Source of the DNA: JAKAGZ01 sp964595355
GTDB taxonomy: Bacteria; Bacteroidota; Ignavibacteria; Ignavibacteriales; Ignavibacteriaceae
Reading direction: 5' to 3'
DNA: 20,591 bases
Assembly: GCA_964595355.1 (NCBI GenBank)
Contig: CAZQQD010000054.1
Span: 1-20,591 of the forward strand
Positions 8,875 through 16,117 of the stretch are shown one piece after another (the first letter of the stretch is position 1; each line of letters begins with the position of its first letter). Both the position numbers and the translations under genes were made by a program. The notes under the pieces are model-generated. The model was not told where the DNA came from. It searched no databases and saw nothing but the letters and a program-made list of their open reading frames with translations.

Positions 8875-9457
8875 TTTTAACGTCTTCTTACGTCCTGCTC
8901 AAAGGTGTGTTAAAGTTCTCCTACTGATTTTTCTTTGCAATTTTTGTCGTTGTAATGACACAAAAGGTGCCAATAAAAAATCTGCATTTTTAAGTGAAAT
9001 TCGAAATAAAATTAAATTGATCAGTAAAATTTACCTGTCCTTTTTGTTTACGTTTATAAAGTGAGTTTTATTTAGTGCTTTTTTTTGTAAAAATTACTGC
9101 TGTTTTTAATGTGTAATGATAGTTTAGTTGTTTTATTTTGTCGTGAATTAGCTCTTTTTGACTGTGATTCGTACAAAAATTGTAAATCATTTAATAGGAA
9201 TGAGTCTTATCCAGGTGGTCAAGTCAGGTATTAATCAAATTGTAAAATAAGCCACAGTAAGTTTTATAACTGTAAATGTTTTTTAAAAAATTAAAAAATC
9301 ATTCCATAGAATTTTGACTGATGCAATATTTAAGTCAGATTTACTTTAGAGATCATATTGAAAATATTTTTACATTAAAAACGTCTGTTAGCATTTTATT
9401 TCAACTTCCTTCATTTTTTTCTATTTTTATTAAAACAATAAATTGAACCAACTCTTT
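8875..9457. other. 583-bp AT-rich intergenic region between divergent genes
   Basis: This gap separates the minus-strand T9SS gene from the plus-strand recycling operon, so it must hold both promoters and leaders. It is very AT-rich with several T- and A-runs. I see no convincing RNA gene, strong hairpin, long repeat or consensus promoter. A 73-codon frame at 8843-9064 is low-complexity Phe/Leu/Lys-rich and overlaps the start of the T9SS gene, so I do not call it a gene. Confidence 0.6.
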
Positions 9458-10387
9458 ATGAAATATTTAATCGGGATTGATGGTGGGGGGACGGGTTCAA
9501 GATGTGTGATCAGCGATTTAAATGCCAAGGTTTTATATCGTTGTAAAAGTGGTCCTACCAATTTTTTAACATTTGATGTAAGTGAAGTTTGTAAGAATAT
9601 TTATTCGCTTATAAGTACCTGCAGAAAAAAACTGAACATTTCTTCTAAGGATATTAAAGCCGTTGTTATAGGAACAGCCGGAGCGGGTAGAGAAAAGGAC
9701 GCTTTATTTCTTGAAAAATATCTTAGGAGATATTTAAGTTCAAAAAAGGCTTCTATAAAATTAATTAAAGTGGTCAGTGATGGGATAATAGCACTTGAGG
9801 GAGCATTTCCCAATGATCCGGGATGTATTTTAATTTCGGGAACCGGTTCAATAATTTTTGGAAAAAATAAAAAAGGAGAACATTTCAGGCTTGGTGGTTA
9901 TGGGAATAAAATAGGAGATGAAGGCAGCGGCTATTCAATTGGAAGAAAGGGCTTGAATGCTGTATCCAAAGATTTCGATGGGAGAGGAAAGAAAACTTTT
10001 CTTACAAATTATTTGAAGAAAAATTTCAAAATAAGTTCAGGGCAGGAACTGATAAACAAAGTCTACAGAAGAAATTTCAACGTTGCTTCTTTTGCTCCTT
10101 TCGTATTAAAGGCTGCGGAAAAAAAAGACAGAATTTCGATAGAAATCTTAAATAATGAAGCCGATCAACTTATACAGCATATTAAAACCATAAAAAGAAA
10201 GGTTGGTATTAAAAACCTGAGAGTTACTTTTTCAGGTTCATTGATTTCAAATAAAGATTATTTTTCAGGCTTGCTGAGAAGAAAAATCAAATCGGGTTTG
10301 CCTGGCGTTGAAATTATTAAACCGGATAATCCGCCCGAAGTCGGGGCAATTTTGTTGGCATTAAAGTATCTTAAAAAACGATCATAA
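9458..10387 (+). CDS. BadF/BadG-type ATPase, probable N-acetylglucosamine / N-acetylmuramic acid kinase
   Basis: The 309-residue cytoplasmic protein has the ASKHA sugar-kinase fold of the BadF/BadG/BcrA/BcrD family, which includes NagK-type GlcNAc kinases and MurK. It starts with the phosphate-1 motif YLIGIDGGGTGSRCVISD at 3-20. VIGTAGAGR follows at 70-78, VVSDGIIALEGAF at 105-117, the second phosphate loop GCILISGTGSI at 122-132, and GYGNKIGDEGSGYSIGRKGL at 147-166, the typical sugar-kinase signature. VTFSGSLI at 256-263 and PPEVGAILLALKYL at 292-305 form the adenosine side. No iron-sulfur cysteine pair of the benzoyl-CoA reductase members is seen. I start at ATG 9458 because the family motif begins within a few residues; an in-frame TTG at 9443 would add five residues. 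It lies 37 bp before ampG and leads the operon, so phosphorylation of recycled amino sugars is the likely role. GlcNAc versus MurNAc specificity is undecided. Confidence 0.87.
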   Translation: MKYLIGIDGGGTGSRCVISDLNAKVLYRCKSGPTNFLTFDVSEVCKNIYSLISTCRKKLNISSKDIKAVVIGTAGAGREKDALFLEKYLRRYLSSKKASIKLIKVVSDGIIALEGAFPNDPGCILISGTGSIIFGKNKKGEHFRLGGYGNKIGDEGSGYSIGRKGLNAVSKDFDGRGKKTFLTNYLKKNFKISSGQELINKVYRRNFNVASFAPFVLKAAEKKDRISIEILNNEADQLIQHIKTIKRKVGIKNLRVTFSGSLISNKDYFSGLLRRKIKSGLPGVEIIKPDNPPEVGAILLALKYLKKRS

Positions 10388-10413
10388 TTCGTGCAAAATT
10401 ATCTTTTCAAATT

Positions 10414-10418
10414 GAAGG
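10414..10418 (+). promoter_or_regulatory. Ribosome binding site deciding the TTG start of ampG
   Basis: GAAGG lies six bases before TTG at 10425. No ATG occurs before residue 30 of this frame, and starting there would delete the first membrane segment and the conserved PWTWIPSLYLAEGLPY opening, so the TTG start is favoured. Confidence 0.6.
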
Positions 10419-10424
10419 TATTAG

Positions 10425-11714
10425 TTGCCTAATAATAAAACTCAATCAAGAAATCCATGGACCTGGATTCCCTCGCTCTATCTTGCAGAAGGTCTGCCTT
10501 ACATAATTGTAATGTCAGTTTCAGGTGTGTTGTATAAAAAAATGGGAATATCCAATGCGGAAAATACATTGTTTACAGCATGGCTCTATTTGCCCTGGAT
10601 AATAAAACCCTTATGGAGTCCCATTATCGATATATTTAAGACTAAAAGGCTTTGGATAATTTTAATGCAAGTTTTCATAGGAGTTACTTTAGCCGGCGTG
10701 GCCTTCACCCTTCCAACCTCAAATTTTTTCCAATACACACTTGCATTTTTCTGGCTTATGGCATTTAGTTCTGCTACACATGATATTTCTGCAGATGGTT
10801 TTTATATGATTGGGTTATCTGAATACGACCAGTCTTTTTTCGTTGGGATTCGCTCCACTTTTTACCGTATTGCTATGTGGGTAGGTATAGGATTACAAGT
10901 TATGATAGCAGGTTATTTTGAAAAAACACTCGGTAATGTCGTACACGCATGGGCAATCTGCTTTTTTGTACTTGCAGGATTATTTCTGCTTTTTTCCTTT
11001 TATCATTCTTTTATGTTACCCCAGGTAAGAGGTGATAAATCTGCAGTTACCGGAGAAACCAGGGCTTTTCTAAAGGAATATTTCCGAACCTTTGTACTTT
11101 TTTTTAAGAAAGATAAGATTTTCATAATACTTGTTTTCATTCTTTTATATAGATTGGGAGAAGCGCAGATTGTTAAGTTGGCTCCACTTTTTTTGCTAGA
11201 CTCTAAAAGTGCAGGGGGAATTGCATTGTCTACTACTGAGCTTGGATTTGTTTACGGCACTGTCGGAACAATTTTTCTTGTAATTGGCGGTATACTTGGT
11301 GGAATTCTTGCAGCAAAAAAAGGCTTAAAATACTGGATTTGGTGGATGGTTTTGGCTATAAATTTCCCCGATCTCGTGTATGTGTTCCTTGCTTATACAC
11401 AAACATCAAATTTACTTTTAATTAATATTTGTGTGGCACTTGAACAATTCGGGTACGGATTCGGCTTTACAGCCTTTTTGTTATTTTTAATTTATATTTC
11501 CAAAGGTGAGCATAAAACTTCACATTACGCAATAGCGACAGGCATAATGGCTCTTGGAATGATGATACCGGGAATGTTTAGCGGATGGATTCAGGAAACC
11601 CTTGGCTACCAACACTTTTTTATCTGGGTTTGTTTATGCACGATACCTGCTTTTGTTTTAACGAAGTTTATTCCGATAGACCCCGAGTTTGGAAAGAATA
11701 AAAAAATTAACTGA
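10425..11714 (+). CDS. ampG: AmpG-family muropeptide permease
   Basis: The 429-residue inner-membrane protein of the major facilitator superfamily has about 12 hydrophobic segments. The AmpG signature is clear: PWTWIPSLYLAEGLPY at 11-26, LPWIIKPLWSPIIDIFKTKR at 56-75 (the MFS loop with K-LWSP-D), and SSATHDISADGFY at 115-127, which matches the SASQDI-D region of E. coli AmpG. AmpG proteins import GlcNAc-anhydroMurNAc peptides (or related muropeptides) with protons from the periplasm. The start is TTG with GAAGG six bases upstream. The stop TGA at 11712-11714 is one base before the ATG of the following serine hydrolase gene, which suggests translational coupling. Flanking amino-sugar kinase and NagZ-like genes strongly support cell-wall recycling over another MFS cargo. 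Confidence 0.9.
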   Translation: MPNNKTQSRNPWTWIPSLYLAEGLPYIIVMSVSGVLYKKMGISNAENTLFTAWLYLPWIIKPLWSPIIDIFKTKRLWIILMQVFIGVTLAGVAFTLPTSNFFQYTLAFFWLMAFSSATHDISADGFYMIGLSEYDQSFFVGIRSTFYRIAMWVGIGLQVMIAGYFEKTLGNVVHAWAICFFVLAGLFLLFSFYHSFMLPQVRGDKSAVTGETRAFLKEYFRTFVLFFKKDKIFIILVFILLYRLGEAQIVKLAPLFLLDSKSAGGIALSTTELGFVYGTVGTIFLVIGGILGGILAAKKGLKYWIWWMVLAINFPDLVYVFLAYTQTSNLLLINICVALEQFGYGFGFTAFLLFLIYISKGEHKTSHYAIATGIMALGMMIPGMFSGWIQETLGYQHFFIWVCLCTIPAFVLTKFIPIDPEFGKNKKIN

Positions 11715-11715
11715 A

Positions 11716-12873
11716 ATGTTTAAAGTAGAAAAAATATTATTGATCTTTTTACTACCTGTTTTATTAATCTATGGAAAGGAAAATTACAGCAACAACGTTG
11801 CTAAAAAAAAATATGATTTTTCTAAAGTTGAAAAGATTGTAAATAATGCAATTAAGGATTCAGCATTCCCCGGTGCAGTAGTTTTAGTGGAGAAGGATGG
11901 TAAAATAATTTTTGAAAAAGCATTTGGACATTTTACTTATGATAAAAATTCTTCTGCAGATAAAATTACTACTCTATTTGATCTTGCTTCCCTAACTAAG
12001 GTTATTGCAACCACTACATGTACCATGATCTGTTTTGATAGAGGCTTATTTAAACTCGATGATAAAGTTTCAAAATATATCCCGCAATTTGCACAAAATG
12101 GTAAGAAGGAGATAACAATTAGAAATTTGCTTCTTCATAACAGTGGTCTTCCGGCTTTTAAGCGGTATTATGAAATGTATAATAATGCTGCTGATGTTTT
12201 GAATGATATCTACACAACGAAATTAGAATATCCAACAGGAACTAAAACTGTATATTCAGATTTGGGGATTATTACTCTTGGTAAAATTATAGAAAAAGTT
12301 ACGGATATGAAACTTGATAAATTTGCACAAAAGGAAATTTTTAATCCTCTTGGAATGAAAAATACAATATACAATCCTCCCGATTCTTTGAAAAATAGAT
12401 GTGCACCGACAGAATATGACAATTACTGGCGTCATAGGCAGATTCAGGGAGAAGTTCACGACGAGACGGCATCAATGCTTGGAGGAGTAGCGGGACACGC
12501 AGGACTTTTTTCAACTGCCGGTGATATTGCTAAGGTTTTGCAAATGCTTCTACAGAATGGTGAATTTAACGGCAGACAAATTATCAGACCTGGTACAATA
12601 AAACTTTTTACTAAACGTCAGTCCGAAAACAGCTCTAGAGCTTTAGGCTGGGACACAAAATCAAAAACAGGCTCTTCAGCAGGCAATCTTTTCAGTGACA
12701 ATTCATATGGTCACACAGGATTTACAGGTACTTCGGTTTGGACTGACCCGAAAAGAAAATTATTTGTAGTTTTTCTTACTAACAGGGTTTATCCTACAAG
12801 AAAAAATCATAAGTTATTTAGAGTACGGCCTGCGTTACATAATTCTGTAATAGAAACATTGGAAAACAAATAA
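11716..12873 (+). CDS. Serine beta-lactamase-like hydrolase (class C / penicillin-binding type)
   Basis: The 385-residue protein has an N-terminal signal sequence (basic MFKVEK, hydrophobic core at 7-19), so it should act in the periplasm or be membrane-tethered. It carries the three penicillin-recognising motifs: SLTK at 92-95 (nucleophile Ser92, Lys95), YSD at 180-182 (the Tyr-x-Asn equivalent), and HTG at 333-335 (the KTG equivalent, in GHTGFTGTS). PFAM beta-lactamase family landmarks TIRNLLLHNSGLP at 134-146 and GGVAGHAGLFSTAGDIAK at 256-273 are present. Members include AmpC, esterases and D-amino peptidases; HTG instead of KTG is common in the esterase/peptidase-like members, so antibiotic resistance should not be assumed. 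ATG 11716 sits one base after the ampG stop; an upstream in-frame TTG at 11689 overlaps ampG and is less likely. In several Bacteroidota this domain is fused to a NagZ-like glycosidase; here the two are adjacent separate genes. Confidence 0.88.
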   Translation: MFKVEKILLIFLLPVLLIYGKENYSNNVAKKKYDFSKVEKIVNNAIKDSAFPGAVVLVEKDGKIIFEKAFGHFTYDKNSSADKITTLFDLASLTKVIATTTCTMICFDRGLFKLDDKVSKYIPQFAQNGKKEITIRNLLLHNSGLPAFKRYYEMYNNAADVLNDIYTTKLEYPTGTKTVYSDLGIITLGKIIEKVTDMKLDKFAQKEIFNPLGMKNTIYNPPDSLKNRCAPTEYDNYWRHRQIQGEVHDETASMLGGVAGHAGLFSTAGDIAKVLQMLLQNGEFNGRQIIRPGTIKLFTKRQSENSSRALGWDTKSKTGSSAGNLFSDNSYGHTGFTGTSVWTDPKRKLFVVFLTNRVYPTRKNHKLFRVRPALHNSVIETLENK

Positions 12874-12910
12874 ATATGCTTAAATTATTTTCTGGAATTT
12901 ATTCTTGCTA

Positions 12911-14737
12911 ATGATCAGAAACTCTCTTTCAAATAAAATCATTTCCAGTTTCAGTATACTGATTTTCTTCTCATTTTTTCCTTCAGTAATAAAAATTTCT
13001 AGTTTGTCCAATTACAAAATTTACAAGGATAAATTACAGTCGAGACAAAGTATTAAATATCCATCTGTTTTTCCCTTAAATGACGAAGACAAAGAGTGGA
13101 TTGAGAACAGTTTGGTTAGAATGACTACATGGGAGAAGTGTGCTCAAATGATTGTACCCTGGACTCTGGGGAAAAATTATGCAGACGATTCCCTTGGCCT
13201 GGTGCGATTGTCCCACCTTGTGAAAGACTTGAAAGTAGGCGGACTAATTTTTTCTGATGGTGATGTTTTGAATGAAGCAATAGATATTAATAAAATGCAA
13301 GCTCTGGCTGATGTTCCATTGTTGATTTTAGCAGATTTTGAATCGGGACTTGGCATGCGTTTGATCGATGGGACAAATTTCCCGAATAATATGGCATTAG
13401 CATCAGCCGGAGATCCCGAATTGGCTCTTAAAATGGGCGAAGTTGTAGCGAAAGAAAGTAAAGCGATTGGTGTTTATCAGAATTTAGCGCCGGTCATTGA
13501 TATCAATAATAATCCTGATAATCCGGTTATTGGAATCCGCTCATATTCAGAAAACAAAAAAATAGTTGCCGGATATGGAAATGCCTTTATAAAAGGCTCT
13601 TTTGTTGAGAGAGTGTTATCAACAGCGAAACATTTCCCCGGTCAGGGCAATACAGTTATCGATTCGCATGTCGATCTTCCTACAGTTACAGGCGACAGTG
13701 TATATTTAATAAACAATGAAGTTTATCCTTTTGTTAAAGCTATTAATATAGGTGTTCAGTCTATTATGATCGGACATCTTTACGTACCTGGACTTGAAAA
13801 GAAACAAGGTGTTCCGGCCACACTATCTAAATCAATTGTGACTGATCTTTTAAAAAATAAGTTAGGATTTGATGGGCTGATCATTACGGACGCTATGAAC
13901 ATGCGAGCAATAACAAAATATTATTCGGTTGCTGAAGCAGCAATTATGGCAGTAAAGGCTGGAAATGATATGTTACTTATGCCTCCTGATGAAGAAATTA
14001 CAATTAATGCTCTTGTGTCTGCAGTTCAATCGGGCGAAATTGACATTAACAGAATTAATGAGAGTGTAACAAAAATACTTGCTGCCAAAAAATGGTTGAA
14101 GCTTTGGAAAAACAGGTTTACTAATGTTGATAAGATCAGTGACAATATTGCTACTGAACAAAGCTTAAAATTGGCTGAGAAAATAGCGGACAAATCGATT
14201 ACACTGGTCAGGAATAGAAGAAAGGCGATTCCATTAAAGACAGAAAAATATCATAATGTTCTATCAGTTGCTTTTTCTTATGGGATTTCTGAAGATTCAG
14301 CTTTGGTTTTCCAAAACCTGGTGAAGGAGAATTTTAGTAGATCAAACACATTTATATTTAATCATAAAACCAGCAAAAGAGAATTTGATAAAGTTTTGAG
14401 AATTGCACGAAGAGCTGATTTAATTTTGGTCCCGTATTTTATGAGGCCGCCTTCAAATAATAGTTCAGAAAAAATATTCAAGAAGTTCAGACTAATCATA
14501 AATAAGTTATTGGTTGTAAGAGCACCAACTATTATGATTAGTTTCGGTGATCCATATTTGCTATCGCGTTATACCAGATCAAAAACTTATCTTTCTGCTT
14601 TTAGTGATGTTTCCGTTTCTCAAAAGTCTATGATGAAAGCTCTGACAGGAAAGATAGATATTACAGGAAGACTTCCTGTTTCACTCCCTAATACAAAATA
14701 TAAAGTCGGCTTTGGAATTATGTCGAAAAAACAGTAA
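12911..14737 (+). CDS. Family 3 glycoside hydrolase, NagZ-like beta-N-acetylglucosaminidase
   Basis: The 608-residue protein has an N-terminal hydrophobic segment at about 10-30, a signal peptide or anchor, pointing to a periplasmic or lipid-facing location unlike cytoplasmic E. coli NagZ. The GH3 TIM-barrel spans about 55-400. STAKHFPGQGNTVIDSHVDL at about 237-256 contains the NagZ-specific Asp251/His253 catalytic dyad. GFDGLIITDAMNMRAI at 319-334 contains the predicted nucleophile Asp327. A second alpha/beta domain follows to the end, with GRLPVSLPNTKYKVGFGI at about 586-603, as in two-domain bacterial NagZ (B. subtilis type). The dyad is diagnostic for N-acetylglucosaminidases that act on peptidoglycan fragments. 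Last gene of the four-gene recycling operon, 37 bp after the serine hydrolase. ATG 12911 is chosen over an in-frame TTG at 12905. No frameshift is seen. Confidence 0.9.
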   Translation: MIRNSLSNKIISSFSILIFFSFFPSVIKISSLSNYKIYKDKLQSRQSIKYPSVFPLNDEDKEWIENSLVRMTTWEKCAQMIVPWTLGKNYADDSLGLVRLSHLVKDLKVGGLIFSDGDVLNEAIDINKMQALADVPLLILADFESGLGMRLIDGTNFPNNMALASAGDPELALKMGEVVAKESKAIGVYQNLAPVIDINNNPDNPVIGIRSYSENKKIVAGYGNAFIKGSFVERVLSTAKHFPGQGNTVIDSHVDLPTVTGDSVYLINNEVYPFVKAINIGVQSIMIGHLYVPGLEKKQGVPATLSKSIVTDLLKNKLGFDGLIITDAMNMRAITKYYSVAEAAIMAVKAGNDMLLMPPDEEITINALVSAVQSGEIDINRINESVTKILAAKKWLKLWKNRFTNVDKISDNIATEQSLKLAEKIADKSITLVRNRRKAIPLKTEKYHNVLSVAFSYGISEDSALVFQNLVKENFSRSNTFIFNHKTSKREFDKVLRIARRADLILVPYFMRPPSNNSSEKIFKKFRLIINKLLVVRAPTIMISFGDPYLLSRYTRSKTYLSAFSDVSVSQKSMMKALTGKIDITGRLPVSLPNTKYKVGFGIMSKKQ

Positions 14738-14804
14738 AATTATTCTCTTATAAACACTGCGCAATCATTTATCTTACAGAAGAATATAATATATTCATCA
14801 ATAG

Positions 14805-14831
14805 TTTTATGTCTCATATTAAGACATAAAA
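14805..14831 (+). terminator. Inverted repeat, possible terminator of the recycling operon
   Basis: A perfect 10-bp stem TTTTATGTCT / AGACATAAAA with a 7-nt loop CATATTA lies 67 bp past the last operon gene. There is no T-run on the plus strand after the stem, so it is a weak terminator or an mRNA end-protecting hairpin. Confidence 0.4.
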
Positions 14832-14982
14832 ACCCTTAAAATCTTAAAAAAAACCACTTATTTATTTTCATCTTTTTTATCTTTATTAATCTTACAACTA
14901 AAATAATATGAATACAGACTGAAAAATAAACTTAGTCCGTTCATTTAACCTGTCATCCGATTAAATCTATTTGGTATGGAAC

Positions 14983-15000
14983 TTGACATCTCTATAGAGA
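14983..15000 (+). promoter_or_regulatory. TTGACA hexamer abutting a perfect palindrome, possible promoter/operator of the LytTR gene
   Basis: TTGACA at 14983-14988 is directly followed by the 12-bp perfect palindrome TCTCTATAGAGA at 14989-15000, about 80 bp before the LytTR start. No good -10 hexamer is seen at the right spacing, so promoter function is uncertain; the palindrome could be an operator. Confidence 0.35.
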
Positions 15001-15081
15001 AATAAAAATTTATTGAATGCATAATACTGAATCAAATAATGAAAAAAGTAAAATCTGGAATTTTTAGGAGAACAAACCGGA

Positions 15082-15633
15082 ATGCATATTAAAGCAAATG
15101 GTACTGATGGCAATTTAGCAAATGGGAAGTCAATGAAACCAAATAATAAACATGACAATTACGACAAGCACGAATCCAACGCAAATACTGCCAAACATGG
15201 AAGCTCAAGGATTATACCTTTAAAAGAACATACCTCAAACCGACCTGCTGAACGAAAAGAAAAGAAATCGAGAGCAAATTCCTACGGCCCTAAATTAGAT
15301 ATGGAAGACAGGATCTTTATTACAGTAAATTCAATATCAAGATTTATCAAAGTTCGTGATATTCAATGCATCAAGGCCGAAAAAGATTACACTTACATTT
15401 GCACTATAGATGATAAAAAATTACTGGTACTTCGTCCTATGATCGAATGGGAAGAACGCCTTCCTGCAAAATATTTTGCAAGAATACACAGATCCACGAT
15501 AGTAAATTTGGAATTAATTGAGAAAGTGGAAAAATGGTTTAACTATTCATACCACGTTTATCTTAAAAACATTGATGAGCCATTTCAGATGAGCAGAAGA
15601 TATGCGTTAAAGCTTAAGGAAAGGTTTAGATAA
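15082..15633 (+). CDS. LytTR-domain DNA-binding protein without receiver domain
   Basis: This is a 183-residue cytoplasmic protein. The C-terminal part, about 76-183, is a LytTR DNA-binding domain: IFITVNSISRFIKVRDIQCI at 78-97, AEKDYTYICT near 99-108, LRPMIEWEERLP at 117-128, FARIHRSTIVNLELIEKVE at 132-150 (the family signature), and YALKLKERFR at the end. LytTR domains bind direct or imperfect repeats in promoters, usually as the output of a two-component regulator. Here the first 75 residues are not a receiver domain but a Lys/Asn/His/Ser-rich, probably disordered stretch, so signal input must come from elsewhere or be absent. No histidine kinase gene is adjacent. AGGAG at 15066-15070 precedes ATG by 11 bases. 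It may control genes nearby or itself; the sequence does not show which. Confidence 0.88.
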   Translation: MHIKANGTDGNLANGKSMKPNNKHDNYDKHESNANTAKHGSSRIIPLKEHTSNRPAERKEKKSRANSYGPKLDMEDRIFITVNSISRFIKVRDIQCIKAEKDYTYICTIDDKKLLVLRPMIEWEERLPAKYFARIHRSTIVNLELIEKVEKWFNYSYHVYLKNIDEPFQMSRRYALKLKERFR

Positions 15634-15706
15634 TATTTCGTCAGTCTAGTCGTTCATTCTAATAATCCAGCATTTCATTTCAGTTAAAAAATATTTCAAA
15701 AAACCT

Positions 15707-15730
15707 TAATCCCTTGGATTAGCGATTTTT
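15707..15730 (+). terminator. Weak hairpin terminator after the LytTR gene
   Basis: A 6-bp stem TAATCC / GGATTA with loop CTT is followed after GCGA by five T residues. The stem is short, so strength is doubtful, but its place 73 bp past the LytTR stop fits a terminator. Confidence 0.35.
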
Positions 15731-15782
15731 GCCATATTAATCTCCCATTAAAGAATCCAACTATTAAACATTTTTCTTATAC

Positions 15783-15837
15783 GTCTTTTCGGGAAGATAA
15801 TATTCTTAAAAATTTGTAATTTTCCGAAAGAAAAGAC
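15783..15837 (+). other. Long imperfect hairpin upstream of the PspC gene
   Basis: GTCTTTTC at 15783-15790 pairs with GAAAAGAC at 15830-15837. Further inside, GGGAA can pair with TTTCC across a 4-nt bulge, leaving an AT-rich loop of about 25 bases. It lies 72 bp before the PspC start and has no T-run. It could be a leader structure or an operator. Confidence 0.3.
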
Positions 15838-15908
15838 ACTGTATGCATATTTTAAAGTGAATTAAAGAATTAATTCGGTTCCGGAATTTTATTAAACCAG
15901 GAGCATTT

Positions 15909-16097
15909 ATGCAGCTGAAAAAATCGCACGATAAAATGATCGCCGGGGTGTGCGGCGGTATTGCTGAATGGCAGGGTTGGGATCCTACAATTGTTCGTAT
16001 CGTTTATGTTTTGGTATCTGTTTTTAGCGCTGCATTTCCAGGCATATTAGTTTATATTATATTGATGCTTGTAATGCCGCCCGCAGATTCAAATTAG
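15909..16097 (+). CDS. PspC-domain small membrane protein
   Basis: The 62-residue protein is a complete stand-alone PspC domain: an N-terminal segment KMIAGVCGGIAEWQGWDPT at 9-27, then VRIVYVLVSVFS at 29-40, and a hydrophobic membrane stretch to LMLVMPP near 52-58. PspC proteins sit in the inner membrane. In enterobacteria PspC helps sense envelope stress through PspA/PspF; in other phyla the single-domain form is common and its role is poorly defined. No pspA or pspB gene is nearby. The ribosome site is strong: AGGAG at 15899-15903, five bases before the ATG. The next gene starts 20 bp downstream on the same strand, so they are probably co-transcribed. Confidence 0.9.
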   Translation: MQLKKSHDKMIAGVCGGIAEWQGWDPTIVRIVYVLVSVFSAAFPGILVYIILMLVMPPADSN

Positions 16098-16117
16098 AGC
16101 AAGTTAGCAATGTGAGT

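Larger units (their letters stand above)
14738..15081. other. 344-bp AT-rich intergenic region before the LytTR gene
   Basis: It holds a hairpin after the recycling operon (14805-14831) and a palindrome next to a TTGACA hexamer (14983-15000) upstream of the LytTR gene. Nothing else recognisable: no RNA gene and no credible small coding frame. Confidence 0.6.

Noticed and set aside
8843..9064. A 73-codon plus-strand frame across the start of the T9SS gene
   Set aside because: Phe/Leu/Lys-rich composition typical of AT-rich noise, no ribosome site, and antisense overlap with a well-supported start.
12210..12459. Two minus-strand frames of 67-70 codons
   Set aside because: They are antisense to the serine hydrolase gene between its YSD and HTG motifs and resemble no protein.
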